From Edolisoma coerulescens (taxonomy: Eukaryota > Chordata > Aves > Passeriformes > Campephagidae): DNA of 64,000 bases. Position 1 is the stretch's first letter. Every line of letters begins with the position of its first letter. The stretch covers positions 1,921,831-1,985,830 of the forward strand of contig VWZW01006282.1 in the NCBI GenBank assembly GCA_013397115.1. The letters are read 5' to 3'. Below, piece after piece: positions 1 through 11,931 of this stretch. Under the pieces are notes generated by a model. That model was not told the DNA's origin. It ran no database searches and was given only the letters and a program-made list of their open reading frames with translations. The translations under genes were made by a program, and so were the position numbers.

Positions 1-870
1 TACCCATGAAAATTCTGATGGAAGTGAAACGTATCGATTTGTGAGTCACTGGTAGCACAGCTACAGCAACAACCATGGAGAGAAAGTCCCACCTGCTTTA
101 TTTCTATGGTTTATGTCACACAAGACCCAAATAGAATCAGAGTTGCCATTTGCTGAACATTGTATGGACTCAGGAAAGACAGCCCATACACAAAGACCTT
201 GAAAATGTCCCTGCAGAAGACAGATAAAGGGAAGAGAAAAAGTCTTATTAAGTCCAGTTTATGGCTGGAGAGGTTAAACAAAGAGCTCACAGACCATCTG
301 CTCCGCACTTATCAGATCCAGCGCATTTTTTTAAAAATTCTATTTAGGTGTCAAAGAAACATCTGCTTTTTCAAGCACAATCTTCATGGCAGGTGATCAC
401 CACGTGGAAAAAAACTGCTCCAAAGTGTCCAGATGGCAGTAGTGAGAAACTGACCTCCCCTAGGGTTCCTAGGGGTTCCTCTGAGAGCTGGACACCGGAG
501 CCACGTTCCTCTGATTACCTGCCAACAGTGTCAGGGAGGATGGCGCTGGATAAGTCACCAAGCCAAGACATCCTGAGCACCAGGCTGGGACAATGGTTCA
601 TCTTTTTATTAAGCCACGCTTTCCACTCCTCAGAAGGCTAAAGGGAGATCTCCCTTCTGTCTTGTCTAATCAGCAGTGGATGGTTATGGAGAAGAGGCAC
701 ACCCTTCTCAGGTGTGTGCAAAGGCACAAGGTAACAATCACATATTGTAGAATGGGATGAGACAAGGAAAAAAGACATCCTCATGTGGTAATTCTGTCCT
801 TTAAGGTGTTCTAGATTCAATGGGACACAGCCATGAGCAGCCTGCTCTACCACCAAAGGTAGCCATGCTT
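1..870. other. Non-coding, no recognised feature
   Basis: Only short chance frames; no exon or repeat recognised. Confidence 0.6.
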
Positions 871-928
871 GGAGCAGGGTTGGACCAAATAAAGTCTATA
901 GATGCCTCCCAATCTAAATTATTCTGCA
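871..928 (+). mobile_element. Short CR1 3' tail remnant
   Basis: The stretch AGCAGGGTTGGACCAAATAA then CCTCCCAATCTAAATTATTCTG resembles the CR1 end region (GGGTTGGACTAGATGA, CCTTCCAACC, ATTCTGTGATT). Only about 58 bases match and the flanks show nothing further. Confidence 0.5.
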
Positions 929-3786
929 GTTTTTCTGAGTTGAAAAAGGTCACTGTCATGCTCCCCATCCTGCCTGAGTGGCTCAGTGTTGTCCCCAGGA
1001 AGCAGCATCAGGATGAAGCCAGCACTTTCAGACCCAGGGGCTCAGCTGTCTGGTGCACACACTGGAATGTGAGGAAGCCTCAGGAGTTTTCATGTCTGCC
1101 TGAGGGATTTGACCACATTTCCTGCCTCAGATTGCTCTGTAAAGCACTAGGGAGTTGCAAGGCTGCAGTTTATTTTCTATACCTTAAAAAGCAAAAAACC
1201 TGCTTCACTTTGCACGCAACAACAAACGGCTGTTCATCTGCGAAAGGAAAAGAAAGACCTCAAATGCTGCTGCTCAGGGCAGCATTATATGGCAGGTACA
1301 TGTGAATCAAAATATATTTTAGAGTGAGGATTCACTAGAGCAAGGGTTGAAATCCTGGAGTCTCCCTTCCCCTTGTCCCCACATCTCCCCAGACACCAGT
1401 CCCTGAGCTTGGTGTTTTCCAGCTGACCTGGTGGAGGAGAGGCCCTGGGATTCCTTTCCCTGCAGGGCTGCCCCCTGTCAAGTTGGGAAGTGGCGAAGGG
1501 TGAGGCAGCCCCAAGAAGGCTCCTGGCTGCAAGAGCTGAGCAGAAGCAAACACCCCTTGACACCAGTGTAAGGCATGGGGAGAGGCTGGACTAGAACCAC
1601 CTCTTTCCTCAGGATTTCCTGTAGCACAACTTGAGCTTCCTGGTGTGTATGAGGCTGGCTGTGCTCAGTCCTGCTTCCCAGGCACTGCATCTTCCCCTGT
1701 GCCTCCTGGGGAGCTGCTGTGAGCCCTCTGGTGAGTCTGCAGGATGCACAGGAGTCTGGCCCTGAGGCTGATGTCCTTGTGTTGGTTTGGCACAGAGGCA
1801 CTCAGGGACTGGCCCAGCATCACAGAGTCAGCCTGAAATGGTGACAGACCATGAGTTTCCAAGGCAGTACCACCAACTAAGGTTTTTTGCTCTCTAGATC
1901 ACATTATCTCTCTGGAAATCTAGCAGCTGGAGTCATGAGACTATCAGAGAATCACAATTTGGGGATTTTCTAAAGGTAGCTCTCAGCCCTTTGTGCAGTA
2001 ATGACTGAATACGCAGTACCTCTCTTGTTCCCCTGCTGTAAAAAGCAGTTAGGGAGCCCAGATCAACTTGTTTTAAATCTTGCACTTTTTAGCCAAAATT
2101 GTAGAACTTTTGAACACCTGGAGCTGACAATCCTGCAGCCCAGAGGTCTTTGTGCCTAGACCACCCAGCATTTGCAAATATCTGCACAGATACAGGTGTC
2201 TTCAATTTGGAATGTATTTTGCAAAAGCTGTTCCAATTTCTTGAAACAGGCACTTGTTATCTTGAACATTCACATTCCTGAGTGCTGGCCCCTGTTGAAG
2301 TATTCATGTGCTTTTTGTCTGTGTGATGGAGAGGCTGCTGTCACTCAGTCAGAAGGAAGATAATATATGCAGTTGCATATTTGGGTTGCTCATCTTTTGG
2401 AATGTTGAACAGACTTCCTAAATGATGCTTCTATCCTTTGTTCAACTTTCAAAATGAATATCCCAAAGAGGTCTGCATTTTCGGGCTCAGAAAGGCTTTC
2501 AAAAACAATGAATCAAAAAGGGCATGATTTTCAAAGAACTTGCATGGGGAATTCATGGCTTTACTTCTTCCAAGATGAAAATCCTGATGTAGCCTATAAA
2601 TTTTTTTAGATGCTTGCCTTTAAAACTTAGCTTGTGACTTCTCATGGGAAACAGAGGATGGGTAGGTATAAATCAACCTGTGCTAAATGGAATGAGTAAG
2701 ACTTCAGGAGGAGAAATCCAAAGGACATGCTCTTAGTGCAGAGTTAAGCTGAGCTTGAACCCAGTGTTACCATTTCACTCATCTGTGCACACAAGACCCT
2801 CTGGCATGAGCTCGATGGCACTTCCAGCCAGATGACCTGACATGAGTAGCAGCAGAGTCAGCTTGCAGAGAAGAGTCAGGCTCATAAAACTTCCTTGGAC
2901 CACTCCTAGAATTTTCCACCTGTGCCAAGAAAGACAGAGGTTTTCCCAGGACTGTTCAAGGGAAAGAGCAGGGTACATTGATTTGGGGAAGCACAAGAGG
3001 CTCATTACCTCATGACTCACACCCAGCCTTGGCTATCCCACAGGCAGTGATGGACATCTAGAGTAGATGATGTGAAAGCAAATCCTGGACAACTCTGCTG
3101 GGACAGAGAGAGAAAAAAGAAGTTAAAGTGCTATTGAGAAACAGTGCCATGTATATTCCTGATTAGTTTACATTGAAATATGGGTGCTAACAGGTTATTT
3201 TGGTGAAAAAGGCAAGAGCTTGTTGTGTCCCTCTGCTCCCCACTCCCCGTGGGTGGAGTGTCACTGCAATCGACTGGAGCCCTTCCACATACAGCAAACG
3301 GCAGGATTAGCAGGGATGTTTTGCAAATACTCCTCTTACTCAAATAACTTATTAACTAAAATGCTCCATTGGGCTGTAATCACTAGTAGGATTGTTTTAG
3401 TTTATAGTTTCTATGGTGAGCAGTGTGTTTCTGGAAGCTGGGCTGGGTACATTTTTTTTCCTCCAGTTGGAAACCTTGTGTTGAAGAAAGTGGAGATTGT
3501 TAGACGTTTTGAGATATGTTCTGCAAAAAAAAGTTCCCTTTTGAAGGACTGGTAATAAAAATTAATTTGCATGATGCTACAGGCTGCAGGCTAAATTGCA
3601 TGGCTGAGTGGTTATTTAGGAAGATACAGAGTTGCTAAGACTAGATTCAAGTTCAGAAAACAACCTGGCAGCACCCAAGTTTGCAGATCAGTGAGTGATC
3701 ACAGAGCAGAGGAATTGAGGAGCTGGTGGCACCACGCTGGGCAGTGGTGGGACTGAATGCCATGCAATGCAAATCCCAGTATTAAG
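929..3786. other. Non-coding, no recognised feature
   Basis: Unique-looking sequence with chance frames up to about 160 codons (820-1305 plus) and no protein resemblance. Confidence 0.55.
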
Positions 3787-4140
3787 CACAGAATCACAGA
3801 ACAACCAGAGCTGGAAGGGACTCATGAGGATCATGGAGTCCAGCTCCTGGTTCTGCACGGAACAGCCCCAAGAATCACACCATGTGCCTGAGAGAGCTGC
3901 CCAAAAGCTTCGTAAACTGTGAGGCTTGGGGCCATGACCACTTCCCTGGGCCACCTGTTCCAGTGCCCAGCCACCTCTGGGTGAAGAACTTTTTCTGAAT
4001 ATCCAACCTAAACCTCCCCTGATGTAGTTTCAGGCCATTCCCTTGGGTCCTGTCACTGGTCACCATAGAGAAGAGATCTGTGCCTGCCTCTCTGCTCTCC
4101 TGTGCGAGGAAGCTGTAGACCATGGTGAGGTACGTGTGGG
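3787..4140 (-). mobile_element. CR1 non-LTR retrotransposon, 5'-truncated 3' end
   Basis: Read on the plus strand this begins CAGAATCACAGAACAACC and continues AGCTGGAAGGGACTCATGAG, which is the reverse complement of the CR1 3' tail. Further on are GGCCACCTGTTCCAGTGCCC, AAGAACTTTTTCTGAATATC, CAACCTAAACCTCCC and GTCCTGTCACTGGTCACC. All correspond to the avian CR1 end region. Homology becomes unclear beyond about 4140. It has many substitutions and short indels, so it is an old, inactive, truncated copy. Confidence 0.85.
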
Positions 4141-7100
4141 CAGAAAAAAGCCAATAATTCAGCTTGAGGGTGTAGGTTTGGTGGCACTCAGGGAGGGCTG
4201 AGCACTGGCATCTGCTCAGGGCAGGCAGCAAGGTTATTGCCAGCACCAGGTCTTGGCCGACCATCACTGCAGCCGCAGGTTTGGCTCCTCAACACTCCCA
4301 GCTGTTCATGTCCAACAGAGGCAGCTGTGTCCTGGAGAGGAGAGATGGGTGTGTAGCAACATCAGGCGACTGCTGATCGGAACGTAGAATATTTGAGCTA
4401 TTTCACTCTTTGTGTATAAAGCTCAGTGTCAGCACCACAAAAGCAAATGTCAAAAGGAGAAGAGTCAAGAAGTGAAGAGTAACAGTTCTGGTAACTACAT
4501 GCATGTTTTCACCCATGAGTTTGGAGATGTAATCCCTAAATCACACCATCCTCACCAGTATGTTTTATGCAAACTGTTGCAGTCTCCAGGAGCTGCAAGT
4601 GAAAACACTGTTGTTAAACTCATATTCTTACATCATGTGTGATTCTTGTCCAATTTGCTAGGCAGCAGTGTAAAGTGTCACATTGTGTGGGCATTATTTG
4701 GTAGTCTTTTGTGATTTTTAACATTTCTGAAATTCTAGGCATATAAATTGCTGCTTTTTAGTTTGGAGTGAAAGGGGAAAAAACAATAGGGGTGCCACTT
4801 AAACCATCATGTCATCTCAGCGCTATGCTCTTAGCAGGGAACAGTTTTTAAAACTGCTCAGCAACCTTCCTCCTTCCCCAAGAAGAGGCAGCCAAAACCT
4901 GCCTGTCTGTGAGGGCACTGTCTCCTGGACAGACCCCACTGATGAGAAAGTTTGTCAATCCCACAGCTGTAAGCAGCTGTGGATGTCAGGTGTAGAAATG
5001 CAGAACACTGCTGAGGAAAGGTAGATACTCTCAGGACAGTAAAGATGGAGGGATTCAAAATCTGGGGTTTAACCGTATAAATCTTGTGTAACTTCAGCTC
5101 AGACAGATGAAGTGGCTACGCCTGTGTTTGTGGTGGAACAAGAACCATAACAGAGGTCTAGGGTCTCCTACAACCCAGCAAGAGACACTTCTCTCCCTTG
5201 GTTAATCCATCTTCTTCTAAATCATTTATGGATGTTTTGAGGCTGCTTATGAAGTTCAGAGGCATTAGGCTGAAGAAGAAAGTGCAGAGAGGCATTGCAT
5301 GTGCTGTCAGCCCCCTGGGGTGTGTCCATCTGCTCTCGTGCACTAACAAAGACCTGCTGCGTGATGCCTTTCAGTCTGCAGGGTCTTTTGCATTAATCTT
5401 TAATATGCACTCTGTGTGCTAATCATGTAGGAATTCAGACAGAAACTAGGTTGCTTAGCAAAGATGGGGCATGTTAGCTGACTTCTTCTCCAGGCTGTGG
5501 GCCAAATCCACCAGCCTCTGGTGCAGCAGGCCAGCTTGGGTTAACATTCCCTTTCGCAATATTCTCTGTTTTCCAAAATGGAGAGGGAAACATGTCAGCA
5601 CTGTAAGGGATCCCATTCTGTGTTTTTTAATCCTTCCTTTGGTTGAACTACCTGATCTCTCCAAGAAGACACTTCAGGAAAATCCTCAGTGGAGGGCCAT
5701 CAAAGCTGCCAAGAAATGCACAGCAGATGAACGGGGCCACAACCACTTCAAAAGTAAGATCCAGTTACAGTCCAAATATCCAAATTCAGTGTATTACTCA
5801 TGTAGAATCAGGTCTACAAAGTGAGAAGAATTACCTCAGTACGTACCTGATCTCTGTAGAACATCCAGGTTCGAGGTTCATGAGCACAACTTCACCAGAC
5901 CTAGCCCAGCAGCATGGACACTGCTGGGGCTGGTTTATGCCTTTGTGGTAAAAGTTGAGTATGTGTTAGCTGTTTTCACATTAGACACTGGAGATTCCTG
6001 CTCTGTCCTGTGTGCTGTGTGCAGAGCATTTTGCTTTGAGCTGGTAGCAAACCATAGCTCAGAGGATAATGGCATCCTCCAGAGCAGAGCTGATGGTCAC
6101 CCTAGGAAAGTTCAGTATTTGATGTTTGGCACCATGTGCTCTGTGCCAGTATGTCTCATTCATTTTGTGTGTGTTCAACTTGTGTAAAAGCACTGCTCTG
6201 CAGTGGTACAGTATTTACAAACCTACCTAGTGGGAGACAACCCCTACAGCATATGCTGCTACAGAAACTCTGCTGCTTATGAACACTCCAGGCAGGGTCA
6301 CACTATAGTGAGAGCTCAGTTCTGCTCTGCTGTAAAGCATGGGCCTTACCCTGCCATCTGCAGTCATGCATCTGCTAAAGGCTCACATCGTCTCATGTTA
6401 ATGGCACAAAATCGTTGCCTGTGGATTTTTCTTTCTAAGTAAGAGTAGCTCCACAAGCAGGAAGATTCTGCTAAAATGTAGCAGCATCTGGTTCTCATTT
6501 TGGGAATCAGCCATTTATCCAATTTTCTACGAGTAAGACTCAAGAGGTCGAATGACTTCAGGCACAGAGCTGGTGGATCAGGTTGATTTACATCTCAAGA
6601 TGCTCTTCATTCTCTCCTTTGGCCACCAGATGTTACAGAACAAGACAAGACAGTTTCCAGCATTGATGCAGTATTGCCTGTCTCTTCTCATGTAACCTAT
6701 AACCACCTATGCATTAAGACTCTCTAAGATCCCATCATGGTGTTTTTCCAAGCCTGTAGATGTTTTCTGATTAGATATGAATGCTGGATTTAGCCAAATC
6801 CCCACTTAAGTGCTGCACTCTATGTATCTAGGTCATTTGCACAACATTTTTATTGTAAATCTGGAATAACAAGCACAGCTCTTGGCAGAGTTCTGCATGG
6901 CAGAAACACTTTATGTCTTTGAATAAATACATAGGAGTTTTCCTGGACAGAAAGAAAAAAACCACCCAGAAAACCAAAAGAACAAATTGGTTAATTTGTC
7001 TGTAGTTTTTCTGGCAACTCAAGAGTAACCAAGAGAGACAGCTGGAGAGACTCAGAGCTGTCACTCTTACTCTACTTTCAGGCAAAGGTGTTGTGCAGTT

Positions 7101-10100
7101 CTTGCACTATTTCACCTGCCTCCTCTTGTGTCAGCCCTCTCTTGGTTTGGCCCTGGGCACCTGCAGTGGTGAATGCAGCAAAACTCTGCTGGTTTTGTCC
7201 TTGCCAGAGCCAGCTCACCCACACAGCTGTGCTCCCTGTGTGGGCTGTTGAGGAGAGCAGGGCTGGTGGCAGAGGGGAGAGAGGAAATATGCAAAAGGCA
7301 CCCCAAAGGGGGGCAGGCTCGAGCCTCAGGCAGGGTATGGACCAGGCACATCTGTGAAGCTAAAACACTGCAGGCAACCCCTGCTGATTTCCCCCCAACC
7401 CTTGCAGAGCAGAACCCACTGCCAAAGGCACTGTGCTCCTGAGATATCTCCAGTACAAAACAACCAAAGAGTTTAAAGTCAAATCACTTGGAAGGAAAGC
7501 TTTGGCTTGGTTACATTAGTGCTTATCATGACCCGAGCCAGATGCCAGGTTGTGACAAAATCACCTCTTGCAAGAACAAGATAATTACACGCCTGGGTTA
7601 TTTGTGAGTTGAATCAGTTCTTTCCTATTTGCTGGAAAGAGTTGCAACCACCTAAGCAATGTAGTTTGCTGGGTTGTTCACAGAGTGAGGCATGGCCAGC
7701 AGCACTCCTGCCCAAACACACTGAGGCTCTGCACGTGAGAAGGGCACACATCACTGTTAGAAGCCCGAAAATCTTTGGAGAATGCAATAAAAACTGACTC
7801 AGCGAGCTGGCCTTGCTTGGGACAGCAGCTTAGCCTGATAAGCACCATCTCTTGTTCCGTTTATTTCAATGAATTACTGAGCATTTCTATAAAGCAGGGG
7901 TTTAAAATACCCTCATTTTATTCCATCTTTCTTCCCCTTGACACCCAAACTCATCCCTCAGCTGCAGTGAACTTTAAGCAATGCCAGCAAATTGAAAGGA
8001 TTACTATCAGTGGATCTTCAAGCAGGGTTTGTACCCACACACCAAAATTTACATTTTTTTAATAGCTTCTTTTTCACAAAATGCATATGAAAACCATACG
8101 GATGATTTCTAGCAGGACAGTGGTTCATGCTGAGCCAGCAAATAATTCTCTAGTCTTATTTTGAATCAATCTTGGAACAAGTTTTAGCTCTGCATGTACA
8201 AACTGGGCCAAAACAAAATGGGTGGGGAAAAAGACACAAGGCCCTTTGTCCTCTCTGGAATTTGTTTAAAACCTCAGGGATGAATAAGGCACTTGATTTA
8301 ACCCATCTGGCTCTAGATAGGCAGCAGCACCTTAGCCTCTGTGTGGACTGGGGAATTCAGATGTGGCTCCTCAGTTACACCTGAGGGCACAGCTTCAATC
8401 TCAGATGTGTCCCTGCACTAAAGGGTCATTAAAGGCAACTGAGGGTACCAGGCGTGGTCCAAAGGGAGACCTTGGGCTAGAAGGAAGGTGCTGAGGACAG
8501 CAGGAGTCAAAATGCTGCTTTGCTTTTGCTCATGTTTTCCGGTTGCTTGGTGCTTTAAGCATCAAGTCTTCCTGGAGTTTAGCACCCCAAAACCCATCTT
8601 AATTTTTTTCTTGTTCCTACTGGAGCAAAATTGGTTTCAGTGCTGTGGGAGTGAATCTTCATCCCTGTGGTATCATCCCTTGAGGGTTTCATGATGGAAA
8701 AAGCACCCAGAGTTGCTCTTCCCCCTCTGCAGACCCTTCACAGGAATGGGAGCAGCTCCTGCCCTGCCAAGGGATGCCGTCCCAGCACCTCCACGCCACA
8801 CCTCGGGGCCACATTAACCAAAACCAGGATGGACAGAAACACCTGAGATTTAGAGAAACCTCTCTGCAGCAGATCCCAGCCCCTGGGCTCATGTGGGGGG
8901 GAGGCCCCAGCCACGTGTGTCCTGCTGGGGGACAGGAGTGCTGGTGTCTGGTCATGGACACCGAGAATCGAAGAAACAACCATGCTGCTTCCAGAGCCAG
9001 TGCACCCCACAGCTGCGTGGAGACCTTTATGGTGTCCAGTTCACTTCGTCCTGCCTCAGCTGTAAATTTTGGGGAGAAAAAGCTAATTGCTTCCCACCAC
9101 ACTTCTGAGCTAGGCGTTATGGACCAGTACCAGTGAAATGGCAGCTGAGTTGCTCACTTTCATGCCATATTCAGTTTACATTGTTCCATCTCTGTGGTTT
9201 CGGTTGCCATTCTGTACTTGGCAGGTTTCACCAGCCTGAAGGTGGATGTACGAGGCTGCCACGGGAAGGTTGAGCTGGTGAGAAAGGTGCCTGTGCTGTT
9301 TCTGCTTGTTCAAGTCATCATCAGTGAATAGCTGACAGTAACAATAGGTTATTCTTAGGCTCCCAGCGCCGGAAATCTGGAGCTTTCTCCAGATCCTGTG
9401 TCTGGCTGTATGTCCCAACAGCATCCCAGTCCCAAGGGTTTTCATGGCTTCATCTCCTACTGAATAGTAATGCGTGGGGGTACAGTTGTCAGGGCTATGG
9501 AGGACACGTGGGTATGTGACAATATCCAACCTATGTTTCACAAATTAAATGACTAATTCATAAAGAGAATTTGTCACACTCCAGGAGCCACGCTGAAGCT
9601 GAATGCTGGCTTGATTGCAAACATCCATTTAATGGCTGGACTCACTGCAATCATGGGCATTTTAAACAGATTTTCTTTGGTGTGTGGGCACAAATCCTCA
9701 GGCAGGATGAAAAGATCCTTGTCTTTTCTGGCGTAAGGTCCGGGGTCTGAAAGCTGAGCATGAACCCCTGGTCCCTGTCCCCACCTCCCTGGAGACCCCT
9801 GCTCCTCCACTCCTGCCCACCGGGCTCAGGGAGGGTCTCTGGGAGGGAGGTCTGCTAAGGTTAGATGTGAAGTTTTTGCGCTCTTCATGGCAGAATACTG
9901 GAGAAAATGAAGGAAAATATTTTACCAGTGCTCTTAGAGGAAAACTTCAACTTTTTAATGTTTCAAATTTATTTTTCCCATTTTTTTTAAGAGGGAAAAA
10001 CAAAAAAATTGTTAAAATCCTCATTTTCCAGAACTGGGTGAATTTAAACTATGGAGAGTTACTGTCCCTGAAATGAAAGCCATCTCTTTTAAAAGAAGAG

Positions 10101-11889
10101 GGAAGAAGGGTGTCTTGCTCTAATTTGTGGTGGAAGCAGTGCATCTGACATAAGCTTTTATAACATGAAAGTGAGGGATCTGCTGTTTCTTACGGGAGTC
10201 ATGGCCCTCTGCGGCTGTCAGGCATCACCTTTCTCCCAAAAGGATTCACAAAAATATTGGAATTAAAAAAAAAAAAGAAAAAAAAAGATGGTAAAAACAC
10301 AAATTAGGCTTGATTTAATTTAGATGTTACATTTTTCAGTTTAACATGATTTAAAAAGTCAGTTTTCATCCCTTACTAGTAGTTTAAATAAAAGCTAATT
10401 CCACTGAAAATGTTACTTGCTTCTTTAGACAGGAGTGTCAAGCAGGACACATCTAGAAGAAAAACACTAAGCAGATGTCTGATAAAAAATAAATGAAAAT
10501 GTCTCACGTCAATGGAATAACCTGGAGATCCAGTGGATTTAAGTTTAAAATACAAATGTGAGAAGCAAGACAACACTGTTCCCACACTCATCCTATTTAA
10601 TTAATTACAGATAAACTTCCCCCTGCCTTCAGACTCAAGGAAAGAAAACAGCCAGGACTCCGCACAGATCTCACAGCAACATAAGATTGGCACCAGTTGA
10701 AACTGCATTCCCTGGAGCCATCAGGTAGCACCTGCCGCATCCTTACGTGGCTGAACACCATGCAGGAAAACTCCAGATGGAAGAGACAGCGGTGTCAGTC
10801 CCTCTGCCATCCCACCCTCAGAGTAATGTATGCCTGGACATGAGATTTTCCATGCATGGTGCATGGAAACTCCAGTACTGAGTGACATGAAGCATCAGGT
10901 TTGCAAGCAGTGTGGAAGCTGGCTCACTGCCCCAGCCTGGGACACAGCAAATTCCCCGTGCCATGCCACCACTGCCCAGCAGGCACAGCCATGCAGTGCT
11001 AGGGAACTGGCACTCCAGCAGTGCCTTTGTCATGCTGATTTACCCATCTCAGAGAGCAGCAGCTGCTTTTGAGCTGGGTAAGTAAGATGCAGCTTCACCC
11101 TCCAGTTATCTGATCCTTTGCTTTTTGGCAACTCTACGTTTTGGGAAAAAATTGGTTGTTCACTGGCAGACTATCTCTGCCTCTCATCTTCTCTGCCACA
11201 TGACCCTGCTCTCTTTGCTCAGGGTGTAGGTTTCCAGTAATGTGAGTTCCTGCTGGGCTCCACAATTGCCTTTCCAGAAAACGTTAGAAATGTGCATTGC
11301 ATTAAAAGGTGAATGAAGATGAGCCAACGGGCTCTGGCAGCACAGCCAGGCAGGGCACCAGCAGGGTGAGCAGGGCAGAGAGGAAATCCTGAAACAGAAG
11401 CAGGGAGTGGTGAGCTGCCTGGTCAAGGAAGGGCTCGAAGGAAAGAGATGGCAATGGCAGCTGCCACTGATGTAAATCTGAATTTATCTGTGTAGGAGCA
11501 TGTGGTTTGGAGGGCCTGGGTTAGGATCTGCGTGGAGCAAAGGCAGCCCTAGAGTGGGCTGCATTCCCTGTATTAGTGGTAGGACACACACCACCACATT
11601 TAACCCTTTCCATGTTTAAACAAAGACACTGTGGATGCACTGCTTCTTCCAATCAGTTCAGTATAGGCATTTAATAGGCTAAATGGTGTAATACATCTAC
11701 AGGACATACATTAGTCGAGTATTATGTACAGGTGGCATTTTACAAAATTAGAAAGAACTGAAATAGAGCAAAATTCAACAATGTCTTACTCCATAAAACT
11801 TCCTTTTTGCACTACATGAAATATTCTACAAGCTAGACTAGAAAAATATGACTGAATGTCTTTTTTTTTCTTTTTAGTTTCTACAAAGC
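4141..11889. other. Intergenic stretch downstream of the LBH-family gene
   Basis: No exon with recognisable product was found on either strand. It contains the A-rich tract at 10264. The first part (4141-4320) might be unrecognised, more diverged CR1. Confidence 0.55.
10264..10287. repeat. A-rich homopolymer tract
   Basis: Two runs of A (about 12 and 9) are separated by a single G. No retrotransposon body is seen upstream. Confidence 0.85.
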
Positions 11890-11931
11890 TTTTAATCCAG
11901 GAAAAAATACAAAACAACTATTGAGTTTATT
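11890..11931 (-). terminator. Poly(A) signal with downstream U/GU-rich element
   Basis: On the minus strand AATAAA occupies 11931-11926. It is followed by a CA-containing cleavage-like stretch (CTCAATAG), then a T/G-rich run (GTTGTTTTGTATTTTTTCC) down to about 11900. This is the standard layout of a vertebrate polyadenylation site and is the first one seen downstream of the LBH-family stop codon. Confidence 0.6.

Noticed and set aside
3875..4267. 130-codon minus-strand frame.
   Set aside because: It lies mostly in the CR1 3' end, which is non-coding or only the extreme end of the element, and does not encode a recognisable enzyme.
5868..5884. GGTTCGAGG motif resembling a tRNA B box.
   Set aside because: The motif does not fit the B-box consensus, and no cloverleaf or A box is found around it.
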